From the NCBI GenBank assembly GCA_902497025.1, contig CABVDJ010000013.1, positions 1 to 51,690 of the forward strand: a stretch of DNA of 51,690 nucleotides. The letters run 5' to 3'. Within the stretch, counting starts at the first letter, position 1, and every line of letters starts with the position of its first letter. The translations under genes and the position numbers were made by a program. This stretch comes from an uncultured Collinsella sp. (lineage in GTDB: Bacteria > Actinomycetota > Coriobacteriia > Coriobacteriales > Coriobacteriaceae). The notes beneath the pieces are model-generated. The model saw only the letters and a list, made by a program, of their open reading frames with translations. It searched no databases and had not been told where the DNA came from. This document shows, one piece after another, positions 9,712 to 18,217 of this stretch.

Positions 9712-9749
9712 AAAGGGCCGACCGCGGAGATGCGCGATCGGCCCTTTTT
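9712..9749. terminator. Bidirectional rho-independent terminator
   Basis: AAAGGGCCGA (9712-9721) pairs with TCGGCCCTTT (9738-9747), extended by CCGCG/CGCG inside and a TTTTT run. It separates rlmA from the convergent membrane-protein gene. Confidence 0.85.
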
Positions 9750-9785
9750 AGCTGCTTGATAGCAGGGGCTATGGGAGACAGGTGC

Positions 9786-10187
9786 CTACAGGCGGTCCTT
9801 GTTCTCGGCCTTAACGGCGTGTGCCTGCTGAACAAAGAACAGGTCGTAGACCACGATGACAAAGGCGCCATAGTTGATGGCGTCACCGCCAAACGCGGGA
9901 AGCGTGAGAACCGCCTTGGCAAGCGTGGCGACCGCGGCAACAATACCGAGCTTAAACGCACCGTCTACCTGCGAAGGCTTGTTGGCACCCTTGATGCCCG
10001 CAACACCTGCGGCAAGATCGACGAGGCCCTTGGCGATAATCACGACCGCGGCGAGCATGGCGTTCGACCCGTACGTGGAATCGAGGCCGCCGGTCGCGGC
10101 GCCGGCGATTCCAGTGACGAGGTTGGCGATGCCCAAAACAAAATAGATGAGGGCAAGGATTTTGAGTGTCTTGCGCGCGGCGCTCAT
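9786..10187 (-). CDS. Small four-helix membrane protein of unknown function
   Basis: 133-residue hydrophobic protein with about four predicted membrane spans: ILALIYFVLGIANLVTGI, MLAAVVIIAKGLVDLAAG, FKLGIVAAVATLAKAVL and AFVIVVYDLFFVQQAH. Both ends are short and basic. I recognise no family. The start at 10187 was chosen because AAAGGA lies 6 nt before it; the frame stays open up to 10241 without a better site. Near-palindromic TGCTGCAC-N5-GTGTAGCA (10234-10254) sits upstream near a possible promoter and may be an operator. Monocistronic between two terminators or gaps. Confidence 0.75.
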   Translation of the reverse strand: MSAARKTLKILALIYFVLGIANLVTGIAGAATGGLDSTYGSNAMLAAVVIIAKGLVDLAAGVAGIKGANKPSQVDGAFKLGIVAAVATLAKAVLTLPAFGGDAINYGAFVIVVYDLFFVQQAHAVKAENKDRL

Positions 10188-10416
10188 AGGTAGTCCTTTC
10201 AATGCGGGCGCTGCCAGTCTGGCGCGTCCCATATGCTGCACATATCGTGTAGCACATTGTAGTTCAACGTGACGGCGTGTGTGTCAGAAAGCGCTTCTCG
10301 TCTGTGCGGGGCAATCTTTCAAAAAGGAAAGCCAGCTGTAAGGCAAATCGATGGCAGCTCATGTGCGGCGCTGAGATGATGAGGCCGTAACAAGGAGCTG
10401 GTCTCAAGGAGGACCC

Positions 10417-10560
10417 ATGATGTACGGAGCAGGGCAAGTGCGTGAGCCGCGGTCGTTGGGAAGGCGCATGGGCGATTCTGCGATCGCTGCCGTGTGCACG
10501 GGATTAATGGCGGTGCTTTGCATCGGGATGCTGTGGGCCATGTCGCATGTGGGACAATAA
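10417..10560 (+). CDS. 47-residue single-span membrane protein
   Basis: A short frame starts at ATG 10417 with a near-perfect Shine-Dalgarno AAGGAGG (10406-10412). The product has a positively charged N-terminal half (VREPRSLGRRMGD) and one hydrophobic segment (about residues 22-42, IAAVCTGLMAVLCIGMLWAM), so it would insert with the N-terminus inside. It ends 63 bp before rsmJ, in the same direction. The strong ribosome site and membrane-protein composition argue that it is real. It is too short for most gene finders. Function unknown. Confidence 0.6.
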   Translation: MMYGAGQVREPRSLGRRMGDSAIAAVCTGLMAVLCIGMLWAMSHVGQ

Positions 10561-10623
10561 CGGACGGTTGGGTGCTGGCATAAACGGCGCTCACGTATTC
10601 GTTTTACTTGTTAAGGAGTACCC

Positions 10624-11328
10624 ATGGGCGTCGTCGATCCCTTTTCTGTTGCTCGGGCCGCGGGGCTTGAGCTGACCAGGAAGCCCGAGGGCCTCACGCT
10701 CACCGACGGCACGATGGAACTGCGTGCCGATTTTGGCCGCATGCTTCCACGACTCAAACAGGGCCGTCTGCAGCAAGAGCTGCTGGTAAAGGCTGCGCGC
10801 ACAAAAGGCATCGAGAGCCCATGGGCGATTGATGCCACGGCAGGCTTCGGCGAGGATTCGCTGCTGTTGGCGGCCGCGGGTTTTACCGTCGATCTGTATG
10901 AGCAGGATTGCGTGATCGCGGCACTCCTCAAGGATGCTTTGGATCGCGCGGCGGATGATCCGGCGCTTGCGGCAGCCGTGGCCCGCATGCGCTTACATGC
11001 GGGCGAGGACAGCATTGCCGGCCTTCACCATATAACTGAGCTAATCGAGCAGGACGAGCTCGCGGCTCCCGACGTGGTGTATCTGGACCCCATGTTTCCC
11101 GGACGCACCAAGAGCGCGGCGGTTAAAAAGAAGTTCCAACTCTTGCGTCATCTGGAACAGCCGTGCGCCGATGAGGAGACGTTGGTCGAAGCTGCGCTTG
11201 CGGTGCACCCGCGCAAGGTCGTTATCAAGCGGCCGGTGAAGGGGCCGCTGCTTGCCGGCGTTAAGCCGAGCTATCAACTTGCGGGCAAGGCAGTTCGTTA
11301 CGATGTTTTAGTGCCGCCGCGCCCGTAA
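10624..11328 (+). CDS. rsmJ: 16S rRNA (guanine1516-N2)-methyltransferase, RsmJ family
   Basis: SAM-dependent class I methyltransferase of 234 residues. The SAM loop is DATAGFGEDS (residues 70-79) and the catalytic-type motif LDPMFPGR (154-161) is followed by the basic TKSAAVKKK, all characteristic of RsmJ, which makes m2G1516 in 16S rRNA. It is close to the E. coli length. ATG 10624 follows AAGGAG. Target specificity is inferred from family membership. Confidence 0.88.
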   Translation: MGVVDPFSVARAAGLELTRKPEGLTLTDGTMELRADFGRMLPRLKQGRLQQELLVKAARTKGIESPWAIDATAGFGEDSLLLAAAGFTVDLYEQDCVIAALLKDALDRAADDPALAAAVARMRLHAGEDSIAGLHHITELIEQDELAAPDVVYLDPMFPGRTKSAAVKKKFQLLRHLEQPCADEETLVEAALAVHPRKVVIKRPVKGPLLAGVKPSYQLAGKAVRYDVLVPPRP

Positions 11329-11376
11329 CTTGCGTGCGATTACCGGCGCTTCGCTAGCGCCGTGCCGATGCGGCGT

Positions 11377-11679
11377 CTATTTCCATGGGTGCGACGTCAG
11401 GTGCCATCCACCGCAGTATTCGCATTTGTAGCAGGCCAAACCACGCCGCCCGCGGTTTTCGCAGTCGGCCATAACTGCCTCGGCCTCGGCGCGCGTGTCG
11501 TAACGGTTTTTGCGCTCGCACGACTTGTAGCGCCAAGCCTCATCGCGCTCGGCGTCCAAGGCGTCGCGACGCTCGTCCTCGCGCGCAAACAGGTCGCTCA
11601 TATCGCCGCCGGTGGCAGCGCCCAAAAACTCGCTTTTGGCCTTTGACCAGGCGGCTCGCTTTTTGCTTCCCATCTGCAT
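11377..11679 (-). CDS. Small basic/charged protein with C-terminal Cys/His cluster
   Basis: 100 residues, highly charged, rich in Arg, Asp, Glu and Ala through the middle. A C-terminal cluster CYKCEYCGGWHLTSH suggests one bound zinc. Similar short proteins with a C..C-G-WH-LT ending occur widely as uncharacterised proteins in Actinomycetota. The start is ATG 11679, preceded by GGAGAGG; a TTG 15 bp further out is less likely. It is divergent from the GNAT gene across a control region holding a perfect inverted repeat. Function unknown. Confidence 0.7.
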   Translation of the reverse strand: MQMGSKKRAAWSKAKSEFLGAATGGDMSDLFAREDERRDALDAERDEAWRYKSCERKNRYDTRAEAEAVMADCENRGRRGLACYKCEYCGGWHLTSHPWK

Positions 11680-11697
11680 CGCGCCCCTCTCCAAACG

Positions 11698-11729
11698 TTG
11701 GTATCATTGCTCAATCAAAGTGATACCAA
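11698..11729. promoter_or_regulatory. Perfect inverted repeat in divergent control region
   Basis: TTGGTATCA (11698-11706) and TGATACCAA (11721-11729) are 9-bp perfect arms with a 14-bp gap. They lie between the divergent starts of the zinc-cluster protein and the GNAT gene, 19-22 bp from each. This looks like a shared operator; the regulator is not identified. Confidence 0.5.
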
Positions 11730-11750
11730 TAAACGTGAGGTCGCCGCGTG

Positions 11751-12239
11751 ATGATCAGAAAAACCCTCGATACCGACATTCCCGCCGTCATGGCTATCTA
11801 TGACGCGGCCCGCGCCTTTATGCGCGCGCATGGCAACGCCACGCAGTGGCCCGAGGGCACGCCTTCTGCCGAGCAGCTGGCTGCCGATATCGCTGCCGGT
11901 GGCAGCTATGTGTGCGAAGTCGATGGCCGCGTGGTGGCGACGTTTGCATTTTTACAGGGCCCGGACGAGTGCTATGACGTAATTGAGGACGGTCAATGGC
12001 GTAGCGACACTCCGTACGCCGTGCTGCACCGTGTGGCATCCGACGGCACCGTGCACGGTATCGCGGCTGCGATGTTCGCCTTTGCCAAAGAGCGTGCCGA
12101 TCACCTGCGCATCGACACGCATCAGGACAACCTGCCCATGCAGGGTGCGAGTATTAAGGCGGGGTTCGAGCGCGCCGGCATCGTGTATGTGTCGGACGGC
12201 ACGCCGCGTGTCGCGTTCGATTGGCTACGCGAGGCATAA
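11751..12239 (+). CDS. GNAT family N-acetyltransferase
   Basis: Acetyl-CoA-dependent acyltransferase of 162 residues. The N-terminal MIRKTLDTDIPAVMAIYDAAR is the usual GNAT opening, and the late block LRIDTHQDNLPMQGASIKAGFERAGIV corresponds to the motif B region. The motif A R/Q-x-x-G-x-G/A pattern is poorly conserved (HGIAAAMF), as in several acetyltransferases of unknown substrate. GTG 11748 directly before the ATG is an equally possible start; GAGG lies 7-10 nt upstream. The substrate is unknown. Confidence 0.85.
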   Translation: MIRKTLDTDIPAVMAIYDAARAFMRAHGNATQWPEGTPSAEQLAADIAAGGSYVCEVDGRVVATFAFLQGPDECYDVIEDGQWRSDTPYAVLHRVASDGTVHGIAAAMFAFAKERADHLRIDTHQDNLPMQGASIKAGFERAGIVYVSDGTPRVAFDWLREA

Positions 12240-12266
12240 GAGCGAGGACGCGTATCAATAATTCGT

Positions 12267-12306
12267 GCGAACGAAAATGGTCCCACCCGGGGCTATTTTC
12301 GTTCGC
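12267..12306. terminator. Long hairpin after the GNAT gene, probable terminator
   Basis: GCGAACGAAAAT (12267-12278) pairs perfectly with ATTTTCGTTCGC (12295-12306). The loop is GC-rich and the run of T lies inside the stem, so it is not a textbook terminator. Confidence 0.5.
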
Positions 12307-12493
12307 TGTGCTGTTTTGAAAGCCGGCTTTCGCAAGGCGCGAACCTACGAAAATCGCCGCGCGGCAACGCAGGGCGATGAGCTTGGTCGGGGGATAGGGC
12401 CCGCTTCGCCCGCCGGCCCGTAAATTGTATCATCCAGTGTGGAGCGTGAACGCCCGTTGCCGCGTGCGATGGGCTTGCAATAAGAGGAGAGCC
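12307..12493 (+). promoter_or_regulatory. Upstream region and candidate promoter of the TetM-like gene
   Basis: The region holds a perfect palindrome GAAAGCCGGCTTTC (12318-12331) and GC-rich self-complementary stretches around 12398-12420. A weak promoter (TTCGCC 12405-12410, TATCAT 12428-12433, 17-bp spacer) leads to a leader of about 50 nt. No leader peptide typical of ribosomal-protection genes was found. Confidence 0.35.
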
Positions 12494-14497
12494 ATGTCGA
12501 AGCAAGCGGTCGTTGGAATCTTGGCGCATGTCGATGCCGGCAAGACCACGTTGGCCGAGGCCATGCTGTTCAACGCGGGTCGCATTCGCAAGCGCGGCCG
12601 CGTGGACGATGGCGATTCGCATCTGGACACTAACGCGATCGAGCGCGAGCGTGGCATTACGATCTCCTCATCGCAGGCCGTGCTCGACCACGGCGATACC
12701 CACGTCATGCTCGTGGACGCTCCCGGCCACGTCGATTTTTCGGCTGAGGCGGAGCGCACGTTGCGAGCGCTCGACTACGCGATTTTGGTTGTGGGCGCCA
12801 ACGATGGCGTGCAGGGGCACACCGAAACCCTGTGGCGCCTGCTTGCGCGCTATGACATCCCGACGTTCATCTATATCAATAAAATCGATTTGGAGAATCC
12901 CGGCCGCGATGTTTTGCTGGCACAACTTGGGCAGCGTCTTTCCGAGGGCTGCCTAGATGCCAGCGAACTGTTGGCGGGCGGCGCCGTTCAGGAGGACGCT
13001 GCCGCGTTGGACGAGGCGGCGCTCGAGGAGTTTCTTGAGGCGGGCGGACTTTCCGTCGCGACGCTGTCGCGCATGGTTGCCGAGCGCAAGCTCTTTCCCT
13101 GCTTTGCCGGCTCGGCGCTCAAGGACCAAGGCGTGGACGAGCTGCTGGATGGCATATGCGCGCTGATGCGTGAACAGGCATGGCTTCCGGAGTTTGCCGC
13201 GCGCGTCTATCGTGTCAGCCGCGGGGATCGCGGCGAGCGCTTGGCTTGGGTTAAAGTGACCGGCGGCACGCTGCATGCCAAGCAGATGATTGACGGACGT
13301 TCCGGCGCCGAGGCATGGGAGCAGAAGGTCGATCAGGTACGCATCTATAACGGCGAAAAGTATGAGCTTGCCCAAGAAGTTACTGCTGGCGGTATTTGTG
13401 CCGTGACGGGTCTTGCGCACGTTCGCCCAGGGGACGCCCTGGGCGCGGAGCCTGCGGGCGATGCACCCGTCATTGCGCCGGTCCTCACCTATACGGTGCT
13501 TCCGGGCGAACATGATGTCCATGCGGTGTTCAAAGCGTTGACTGAGCTGGCGGATGAAGATCCCATGCTCGGCGTAAGCTGGAATACGCATCTTGAGCAG
13601 ATTCATTTGCAGTTGATGGGCGCCGTGCAACTCGAGGTCGTGCAGCGGGTGTTGGCTGATCGCTTTGGCCTTTCGGTTGCGTTTGAGTCCGGCGGCATTC
13701 TCTATAAGGAGACTATTTCGCAGCCGGTCGAGGGCGTGGGCCACTTTGAGCCGCTGCGCCACTATGCCGAGGTGCACCTGCGTCTGGAGCCGTTGCCAGC
13801 AGGTTCGGGCGTGCAGTTTGGCACCGTGACCTCGACCGACGAGCTCGATCTTAACTGGCAGCGTTTGGCACTCACCAACGCCATGGAGCGCGATCACCTG
13901 GGTGTGCTGACCGGCTCGCCCATCACCGATGTGCGCATTACGCTCACGGGCGGCCGTGCGCATGCCAAGCACACCGAGGGCGGCGATTTTCGCCAGGCCA
14001 CGTATCGCGCGATTCGCCAGGGGCTCATGCAGGCGCGTGAGGCCGGCGCGGCGGTGCTGTTGGAGCCGTGGTATCGCTTTGAGCTCGAGGTGCCGGGGGA
14101 ATGCGTGGGCCGGGCGCTCTCGGATGCCACGCGCATGGGTGCCGAGTACGAGCCGCCGGCGATGGCGGGCGACCGGGCGAAGCTTGTGGGTCGCGTACCG
14201 GCATCTGAGGTGCAGGATTACGCGCTGGAGGTGGCTGCCTACACGAGTGGTCGCGGGCATCTGTACCTAGAGTTCGCCGGCTATGCGGCTTGCCATGATG
14301 CCGAGCGCGTCATCGAGGCGGCTGCCTATGAGCCCGAGGCCGATCTGCCCAACACGCCCGATTCGGTCTTTTGCTCTCACGGCGCTGGCTACACCGTCAA
14401 GTGGTACAACGTCCCCGAGGCAGCCCACGTAAAGGTCGATCCCGCCACCTTCCGCCCCTGGCGAGCGGCGGACGCCGAGTTTTTCGGCCATAGGTGA
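12494..14497 (+). CDS. TetM/EF-G-like translational GTPase
   Basis: 667-residue GTPase of the ribosomal-protection group (TetM/TetO, about 640 residues). G1 is AHVDAGKTT (11-19), G2 RGIT (53-56), G3 DAPGH (75-79) and G4 NKID (129-132), followed by EF-G-like domains II-V. ATG follows GAGGAGA. The domain IV loop, YSPVSTPADFR in TetM, here reads AHAKHTEGGDFR, so the residues that eject tetracycline are not conserved. This variant is frequent in chromosomes of Firmicutes and Coriobacteriia, usually labelled as tetracycline resistance without proof. A housekeeping or other antibiotic-related ribosome role is equally possible. Confidence 0.85.
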   Translation: MSKQAVVGILAHVDAGKTTLAEAMLFNAGRIRKRGRVDDGDSHLDTNAIERERGITISSSQAVLDHGDTHVMLVDAPGHVDFSAEAERTLRALDYAILVVGANDGVQGHTETLWRLLARYDIPTFIYINKIDLENPGRDVLLAQLGQRLSEGCLDASELLAGGAVQEDAAALDEAALEEFLEAGGLSVATLSRMVAERKLFPCFAGSALKDQGVDELLDGICALMREQAWLPEFAARVYRVSRGDRGERLAWVKVTGGTLHAKQMIDGRSGAEAWEQKVDQVRIYNGEKYELAQEVTAGGICAVTGLAHVRPGDALGAEPAGDAPVIAPVLTYTVLPGEHDVHAVFKALTELADEDPMLGVSWNTHLEQIHLQLMGAVQLEVVQRVLADRFGLSVAFESGGILYKETISQPVEGVGHFEPLRHYAEVHLRLEPLPAGSGVQFGTVTSTDELDLNWQRLALTNAMERDHLGVLTGSPITDVRITLTGGRAHAKHTEGGDFRQATYRAIRQGLMQAREAGAAVLLEPWYRFELEVPGECVGRALSDATRMGAEYEPPAMAGDRAKLVGRVPASEVQDYALEVAAYTSGRGHLYLEFAGYAACHDAERVIEAAAYEPEADLPNTPDSVFCSHGAGYTVKWYNVPEAAHVKVDPATFRPWRAADAEFFGHR

Positions 14498-14526
14498 TAG
14501 AGGGTCAGTCTCTTTGTGGCATCCTG

Positions 14527-14563
14527 TTGGTATAACTCGGTATAAGTTGGTATAACTATTACC
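14527..14563 (+). repeat. Three 10-bp direct repeats before the AAA ATPase gene
   Basis: TTGGTATAAC, TCGGTATAAG and TTGGTATAAC follow one another at 14527-14556, then TATTACC. GGTATAA recurs at 14529, 14539 and 14549, exactly one helical turn apart, and GGTA (14549) with TACC (14560-14563) forms a small dyad. It ends 27 bp before the start codon. This suggests cooperative binding of a regulator on one DNA face; each unit also contains a -10-like TATAAC/G. Confidence 0.65.
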
Positions 14564-14590
14564 AGGGTTTGCCAATCCGAGGAGGCCGAC

Positions 14591-15709
14591 ATGAATCCAA
14601 ATCCCTTTAAGCCCACGGCTGGCAAGCGGCCTCCGATACTCATCGGTCGCGAGTCGGTCATCGAAGATTTCGAGGAAGGGCTCGATAACGGCGCCGGAGC
14701 GCCGGGCAGGCTCATGCTCATTACGGGAAACCGCGGCTGCGGCAAGACGGTTCTCCTGCGGGAGCTGCAACGTCTGGCCAGCGAGCGCGGATGGGCGGTT
14801 GTCTCCGATTCCGCTTCGCTTGGCTTATGCGACCGCTTGGCCGACGCGCTTCGCTCGAATAAACCCGTCGTGACGTCAATGGAGTTCGGGCCGTCATTTG
14901 GCCGGATGTCGGTCGAGGCGGCGCGAGCAAAGGGCGAGACGTTGCGAGGGCTGGTCAACGAGCGCCTCAAGAGGCTCGGTCCAGGCAAGGGCATACTGTT
15001 TGCGATTGACGAGGCGCAATCGGCGTCTATCGAGGAACTGGCGGCTCTTGCCGTTCTCTATCAGCAGGTGCTCGGAGACCAGGATGCCACGGGCTTGCCC
15101 GATAGCGATCAGCGCGGTCTTGCGCTGGCGTTCGCCGGCTTGCCCAGTATGGTTGACGATCTGCTCGAAGAGCCGAGCGTGACGTTTTTGCGACGTGCCC
15201 AGCAGCGTACGTTGGGGGCGATATCTTTGCCCAAGGTGCGCGATTCGTATATCCAGACGGTCAAAGACGCTGGACTTTACGTTGACGCGGAGACGGCGGA
15301 CCTTGCGGCGCGCAAGAGCATGGGGCATCCCTACATGGTTCAGCTGGTGGGATATTACATGTGGCGGTCTGCTGTCCGGCGTGGCTCGCAGGTCATCGAA
15401 AGGCGCGATGTCGAGGATGGCCATGCGGATGCCGTCTCCGAGTTCTACGAAGCGGTTGACGCGCCTCTGTATTACGGGCTGCGCAGTCCACAGCGCCTCT
15501 TTATCGAGGCCATGGCGGTTGACGAGGGCAAACCGACGCGCATGGCGGATATCATTGAGCGCTGCGACCGCACCCAAAGCTGGGCGAGCAAATATCGCGC
15601 AAGCCTGATTCGCGAGCGCGTCATCGAGGCTGCCGGATACGGCCTCGTCCGGTTTACCGTGCCCATGCTGGGCGCGTACATTCGCGATCGCGTTTTATGG
15701 CACGAGTAG
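14591..15709 (+). CDS. AAA ATPase (Orc1/Cdc6-like ATP-binding protein)
   Basis: 372-residue P-loop ATPase. It opens with the IGRESVIEDFEEGL box typical of the Orc/STAND-related group. Walker A is GNRGCGKT (46-53), Walker B is ILFAIDEAQ (about 135-143), and the C-terminal third, after RSPQRLFIEAMAVDEG, looks like a winged helix. There is no membrane span or nuclease motif. ATG follows GAGGAG at the end of the spacer. The stop codon is 1 bp from the GTG used for the UvrA2 gene, so the two are probably translationally coupled. Many genomes carry such proteins as 'ATP-binding protein'; the partner and function are unknown. Confidence 0.85.
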   Translation: MNPNPFKPTAGKRPPILIGRESVIEDFEEGLDNGAGAPGRLMLITGNRGCGKTVLLRELQRLASERGWAVVSDSASLGLCDRLADALRSNKPVVTSMEFGPSFGRMSVEAARAKGETLRGLVNERLKRLGPGKGILFAIDEAQSASIEELAALAVLYQQVLGDQDATGLPDSDQRGLALAFAGLPSMVDDLLEEPSVTFLRRAQQRTLGAISLPKVRDSYIQTVKDAGLYVDAETADLAARKSMGHPYMVQLVGYYMWRSAVRRGSQVIERRDVEDGHADAVSEFYEAVDAPLYYGLRSPQRLFIEAMAVDEGKPTRMADIIERCDRTQSWASKYRASLIRERVIEAAGYGLVRFTVPMLGAYIRDRVLWHE

Positions 15710-15710
15710 G

Positions 15711-18215
15711 GTGATAAAGGTGACGGAACAGAAGATGAGCCCGCAGGCTATCGAGGTGCGTGGCGCGCGCGTCCATAACCTCAAGGACATCGATATCGAT
15801 ATCCCGCTGGGAAAGCTCGTGGGCATTGCCGGCGTGTCGGGCTCGGGCAAGAGTTCGCTGGCACTGGGCGTTCTTTACGCCGAGGGCTCGCGCCGTTACC
15901 TGGAGGCGCTCAGCACCTATACTCGCCGTCGTCTGACGCAGGCCGAACATGCCCAGGTGGATGAGGTCTTGCACGTGCCGGCGGCGCTCGCGCTGCACCA
16001 GCGTCCGAGCGTGCCGGGCGTGCGCTCGACCTTTGGCACCATGACCGAGCTCAACAATAGCCTGCGCCTGCTCTTTAGCCGCTGCGCCCATCACGTGTGC
16101 CCGCATTGCGGGGCGCGTGTGGAGCCGAGCCTTAACGTGGCTGCGGGCCTGTCGCTCACGTGTCCGGCATGCGGCTGCGAGTTCTACGCGCCGAGCGCCG
16201 AGGACCTTGCCTTTAACAGCGGCGGTGCATGCCCTACCTGTGGCGGCACCGGTGTCATGCGCGAGGTGGACGAGGCGAGCCTGGTGCCCGACGAGTCAAA
16301 GACCATCAACGAGGGCGCGGTGCTTCCCTGGGGCACGCTCATGTGGGATCTGATGAAACAGGTGGCCGGCGAGATGGGCGTGCGCACCGACGTGCCGTTT
16401 AACCAGCTCACACCTCAAGAGCGCGACATCGTGTTCCATGGCCCGGCGGTTAAGAAGCACATTCTCTACGTTCCCAAAAACGGCGAGGGCGCCACGCCGC
16501 TCGACTTTACCTATTACAACGCCGTCTATACCGTCGAGAATGCACTCGCCAAGGTTAAGGACGACAAAGGCCTCAAGCGCGTGGCGCGCTTTTTGCGCGA
16601 GGGCCCGTGCCGCGACTGCGGCGGCACGCGTCTCTCCGAGGCTGCGCGCCAGCCCCAGGTGCGCGGTATCAATCTGGCACAGGCCGCGGCCATGACGCTT
16701 GGCGATGCGATTGAGTGGGTACGTGGGGTGTCCGCATCCTTGCCGGCCGAGATGCAGCCCATGGCGACGGATATCTGCGATTCGTTTTTGAGCGCGGCCC
16801 GTCGTCTGGTCGACCTGGGTCTCGATTACCTTTCACTCGACCGCGCCGGTGCCACGCTCTCCACGGGTGAGCGCCAGCGCGTGCAGCTTGCTCGCGTGGT
16901 GCGCAACCGATCGACAGGCGTGCTTTATGTGTTGGACGAGCCTTCGATCGGCCTGCATCCTGCCAATGTCGACGGCCTGGTAGGTGTGATGCGCGATCTG
17001 GTGGATGACGGCAACACCGTGGTTGTTGTCGACCACGATACGCGCGTACTGGCGGAAGCCGACTATCTCGTCGAGATGGGCCCCGTTGCCGGAGCAGACG
17101 GCGGTAATGTGATTGCCACTGGTACGGTAGGCGAGGTCGAGCAATCGCGGGGCAGCCGCATCGCTCCGTTTTTGCGCGCAGAGCCCAAGCGCTTGCGTCC
17201 GCAGGTGACTGACGACGAGATGTTCGACCAGGGCCATATCCGCATGGCAACCGATGCCATCCATACCGTCAAGCCACTCGAAGTCGATATCCCGCGCGGT
17301 CGCTTGGTTGCGGTGACGGGCGTTTCGGGCTCGGGTAAGACGACGTTGGTGCTCGAGACGCTCATTCCGGCACTCAAGGCGCAGGCAGCCGGCGAGCGCC
17401 TGCCGGGGCACGTGCGTTGGGTCGATGCCGAGGGCATTGCCCGCGCAAATCTGATTGACGCTACGCCCATCGGCGCCAACGTGCGCTCGACGGTGGCGAC
17501 TTATGCCGACATCCATGATGAGCTGCGCCGCGCCTTCGCCTGCACGCCAGAGGCCAAGGCAGCCGGCTACAAGGCAGGTGCCTTTAGCTACAACACTGGC
17601 ACTCTGCGCTGCCCTACGTGCGATGGCACGGGCTCGATATCGCTCGACGTGCAGTTTCTGCCCGACGTCGAGATCATTTGCCCGGCATGTCGTGGTTCGC
17701 GTTATGCAGACGCGGCCTCGCATATCCATCGCGAGGGCAAGGACGGGAGCCTGCTTACGTTGCCGCAGCTCATGGACATGAGTGTGGACGAGGCCATCGA
17801 CGCCACACTGGGACTCAAGAAAGTCCAGGCGCGCTTGCAGACCTTGCACGACCTGGGCTTGGGTTATCTCACGCTTGGTGAGCCCACACCGGCGCTTTCG
17901 GGCGGCGAGGCGCAGCGTCTAAAGCTTGCGAGCGAGATGGGTCGTGTGCAGGACGATGCCGTATTCGTATTCGACGAGCCCACGATCGGACTACATTCGC
18001 TCGATGTTCAGGTGTTGTTGAGCGTGTTCGACGGCCTTGTTGCCAAGGGCGCCACAGTTGTCGTGATCGAACACGATCTCGACCTTATCCGTAACGCCGA
18101 TTACGTGATCGACATGGGCCCGGGCGGTGGCGACGCCGGCGGGCAAATCGTCTGCGCCGGCACGCCGGGCGACATCGCGGCCTGCTCCGCAAGCATCACC
18201 GGTCGCTATCTATAA
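15711..18215 (+). CDS. UvrA2-type ABC ATPase (excinuclease UvrA paralog)
   Basis: 834-residue UvrA-family protein, about 100 residues shorter than UvrA because the UvrB-binding region is reduced, as in UvrA2/DrrC proteins linked to DNA-drug resistance. Visible are Walker A1 GVSGSGKSS (41-49), zinc modules CPHCG...CPACGC and CPTCDGTG...CPACRG, signatures LSTGERQRVQLAR and LSGGEAQRLKLA, Walker A2 GVSGSGKTT (about 541) and two Walker B DEPSIGLHP / DEPTIGLHS motifs. The start is uncertain among GTG 15711, GTG 15720 and ATG 15735. It cannot be the cell's only UvrA by architecture. Co-transcription with the AAA ATPase is likely. Confidence 0.92.
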   Translation: MIKVTEQKMSPQAIEVRGARVHNLKDIDIDIPLGKLVGIAGVSGSGKSSLALGVLYAEGSRRYLEALSTYTRRRLTQAEHAQVDEVLHVPAALALHQRPSVPGVRSTFGTMTELNNSLRLLFSRCAHHVCPHCGARVEPSLNVAAGLSLTCPACGCEFYAPSAEDLAFNSGGACPTCGGTGVMREVDEASLVPDESKTINEGAVLPWGTLMWDLMKQVAGEMGVRTDVPFNQLTPQERDIVFHGPAVKKHILYVPKNGEGATPLDFTYYNAVYTVENALAKVKDDKGLKRVARFLREGPCRDCGGTRLSEAARQPQVRGINLAQAAAMTLGDAIEWVRGVSASLPAEMQPMATDICDSFLSAARRLVDLGLDYLSLDRAGATLSTGERQRVQLARVVRNRSTGVLYVLDEPSIGLHPANVDGLVGVMRDLVDDGNTVVVVDHDTRVLAEADYLVEMGPVAGADGGNVIATGTVGEVEQSRGSRIAPFLRAEPKRLRPQVTDDEMFDQGHIRMATDAIHTVKPLEVDIPRGRLVAVTGVSGSGKTTLVLETLIPALKAQAAGERLPGHVRWVDAEGIARANLIDATPIGANVRSTVATYADIHDELRRAFACTPEAKAAGYKAGAFSYNTGTLRCPTCDGTGSISLDVQFLPDVEIICPACRGSRYADAASHIHREGKDGSLLTLPQLMDMSVDEAIDATLGLKKVQARLQTLHDLGLGYLTLGEPTPALSGGEAQRLKLASEMGRVQDDAVFVFDEPTIGLHSLDVQVLLSVFDGLVAKGATVVVIEHDLDLIRNADYVIDMGPGGGDAGGQIVCAGTPGDIAACSASITGRYL

Positions 18216-18217
18216 CC

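Noticed and set aside
12494..14497. Confident tetracycline-resistance call
   Set aside because: The domain IV loop residues of TetM are not conserved, so the phenotype cannot be asserted.
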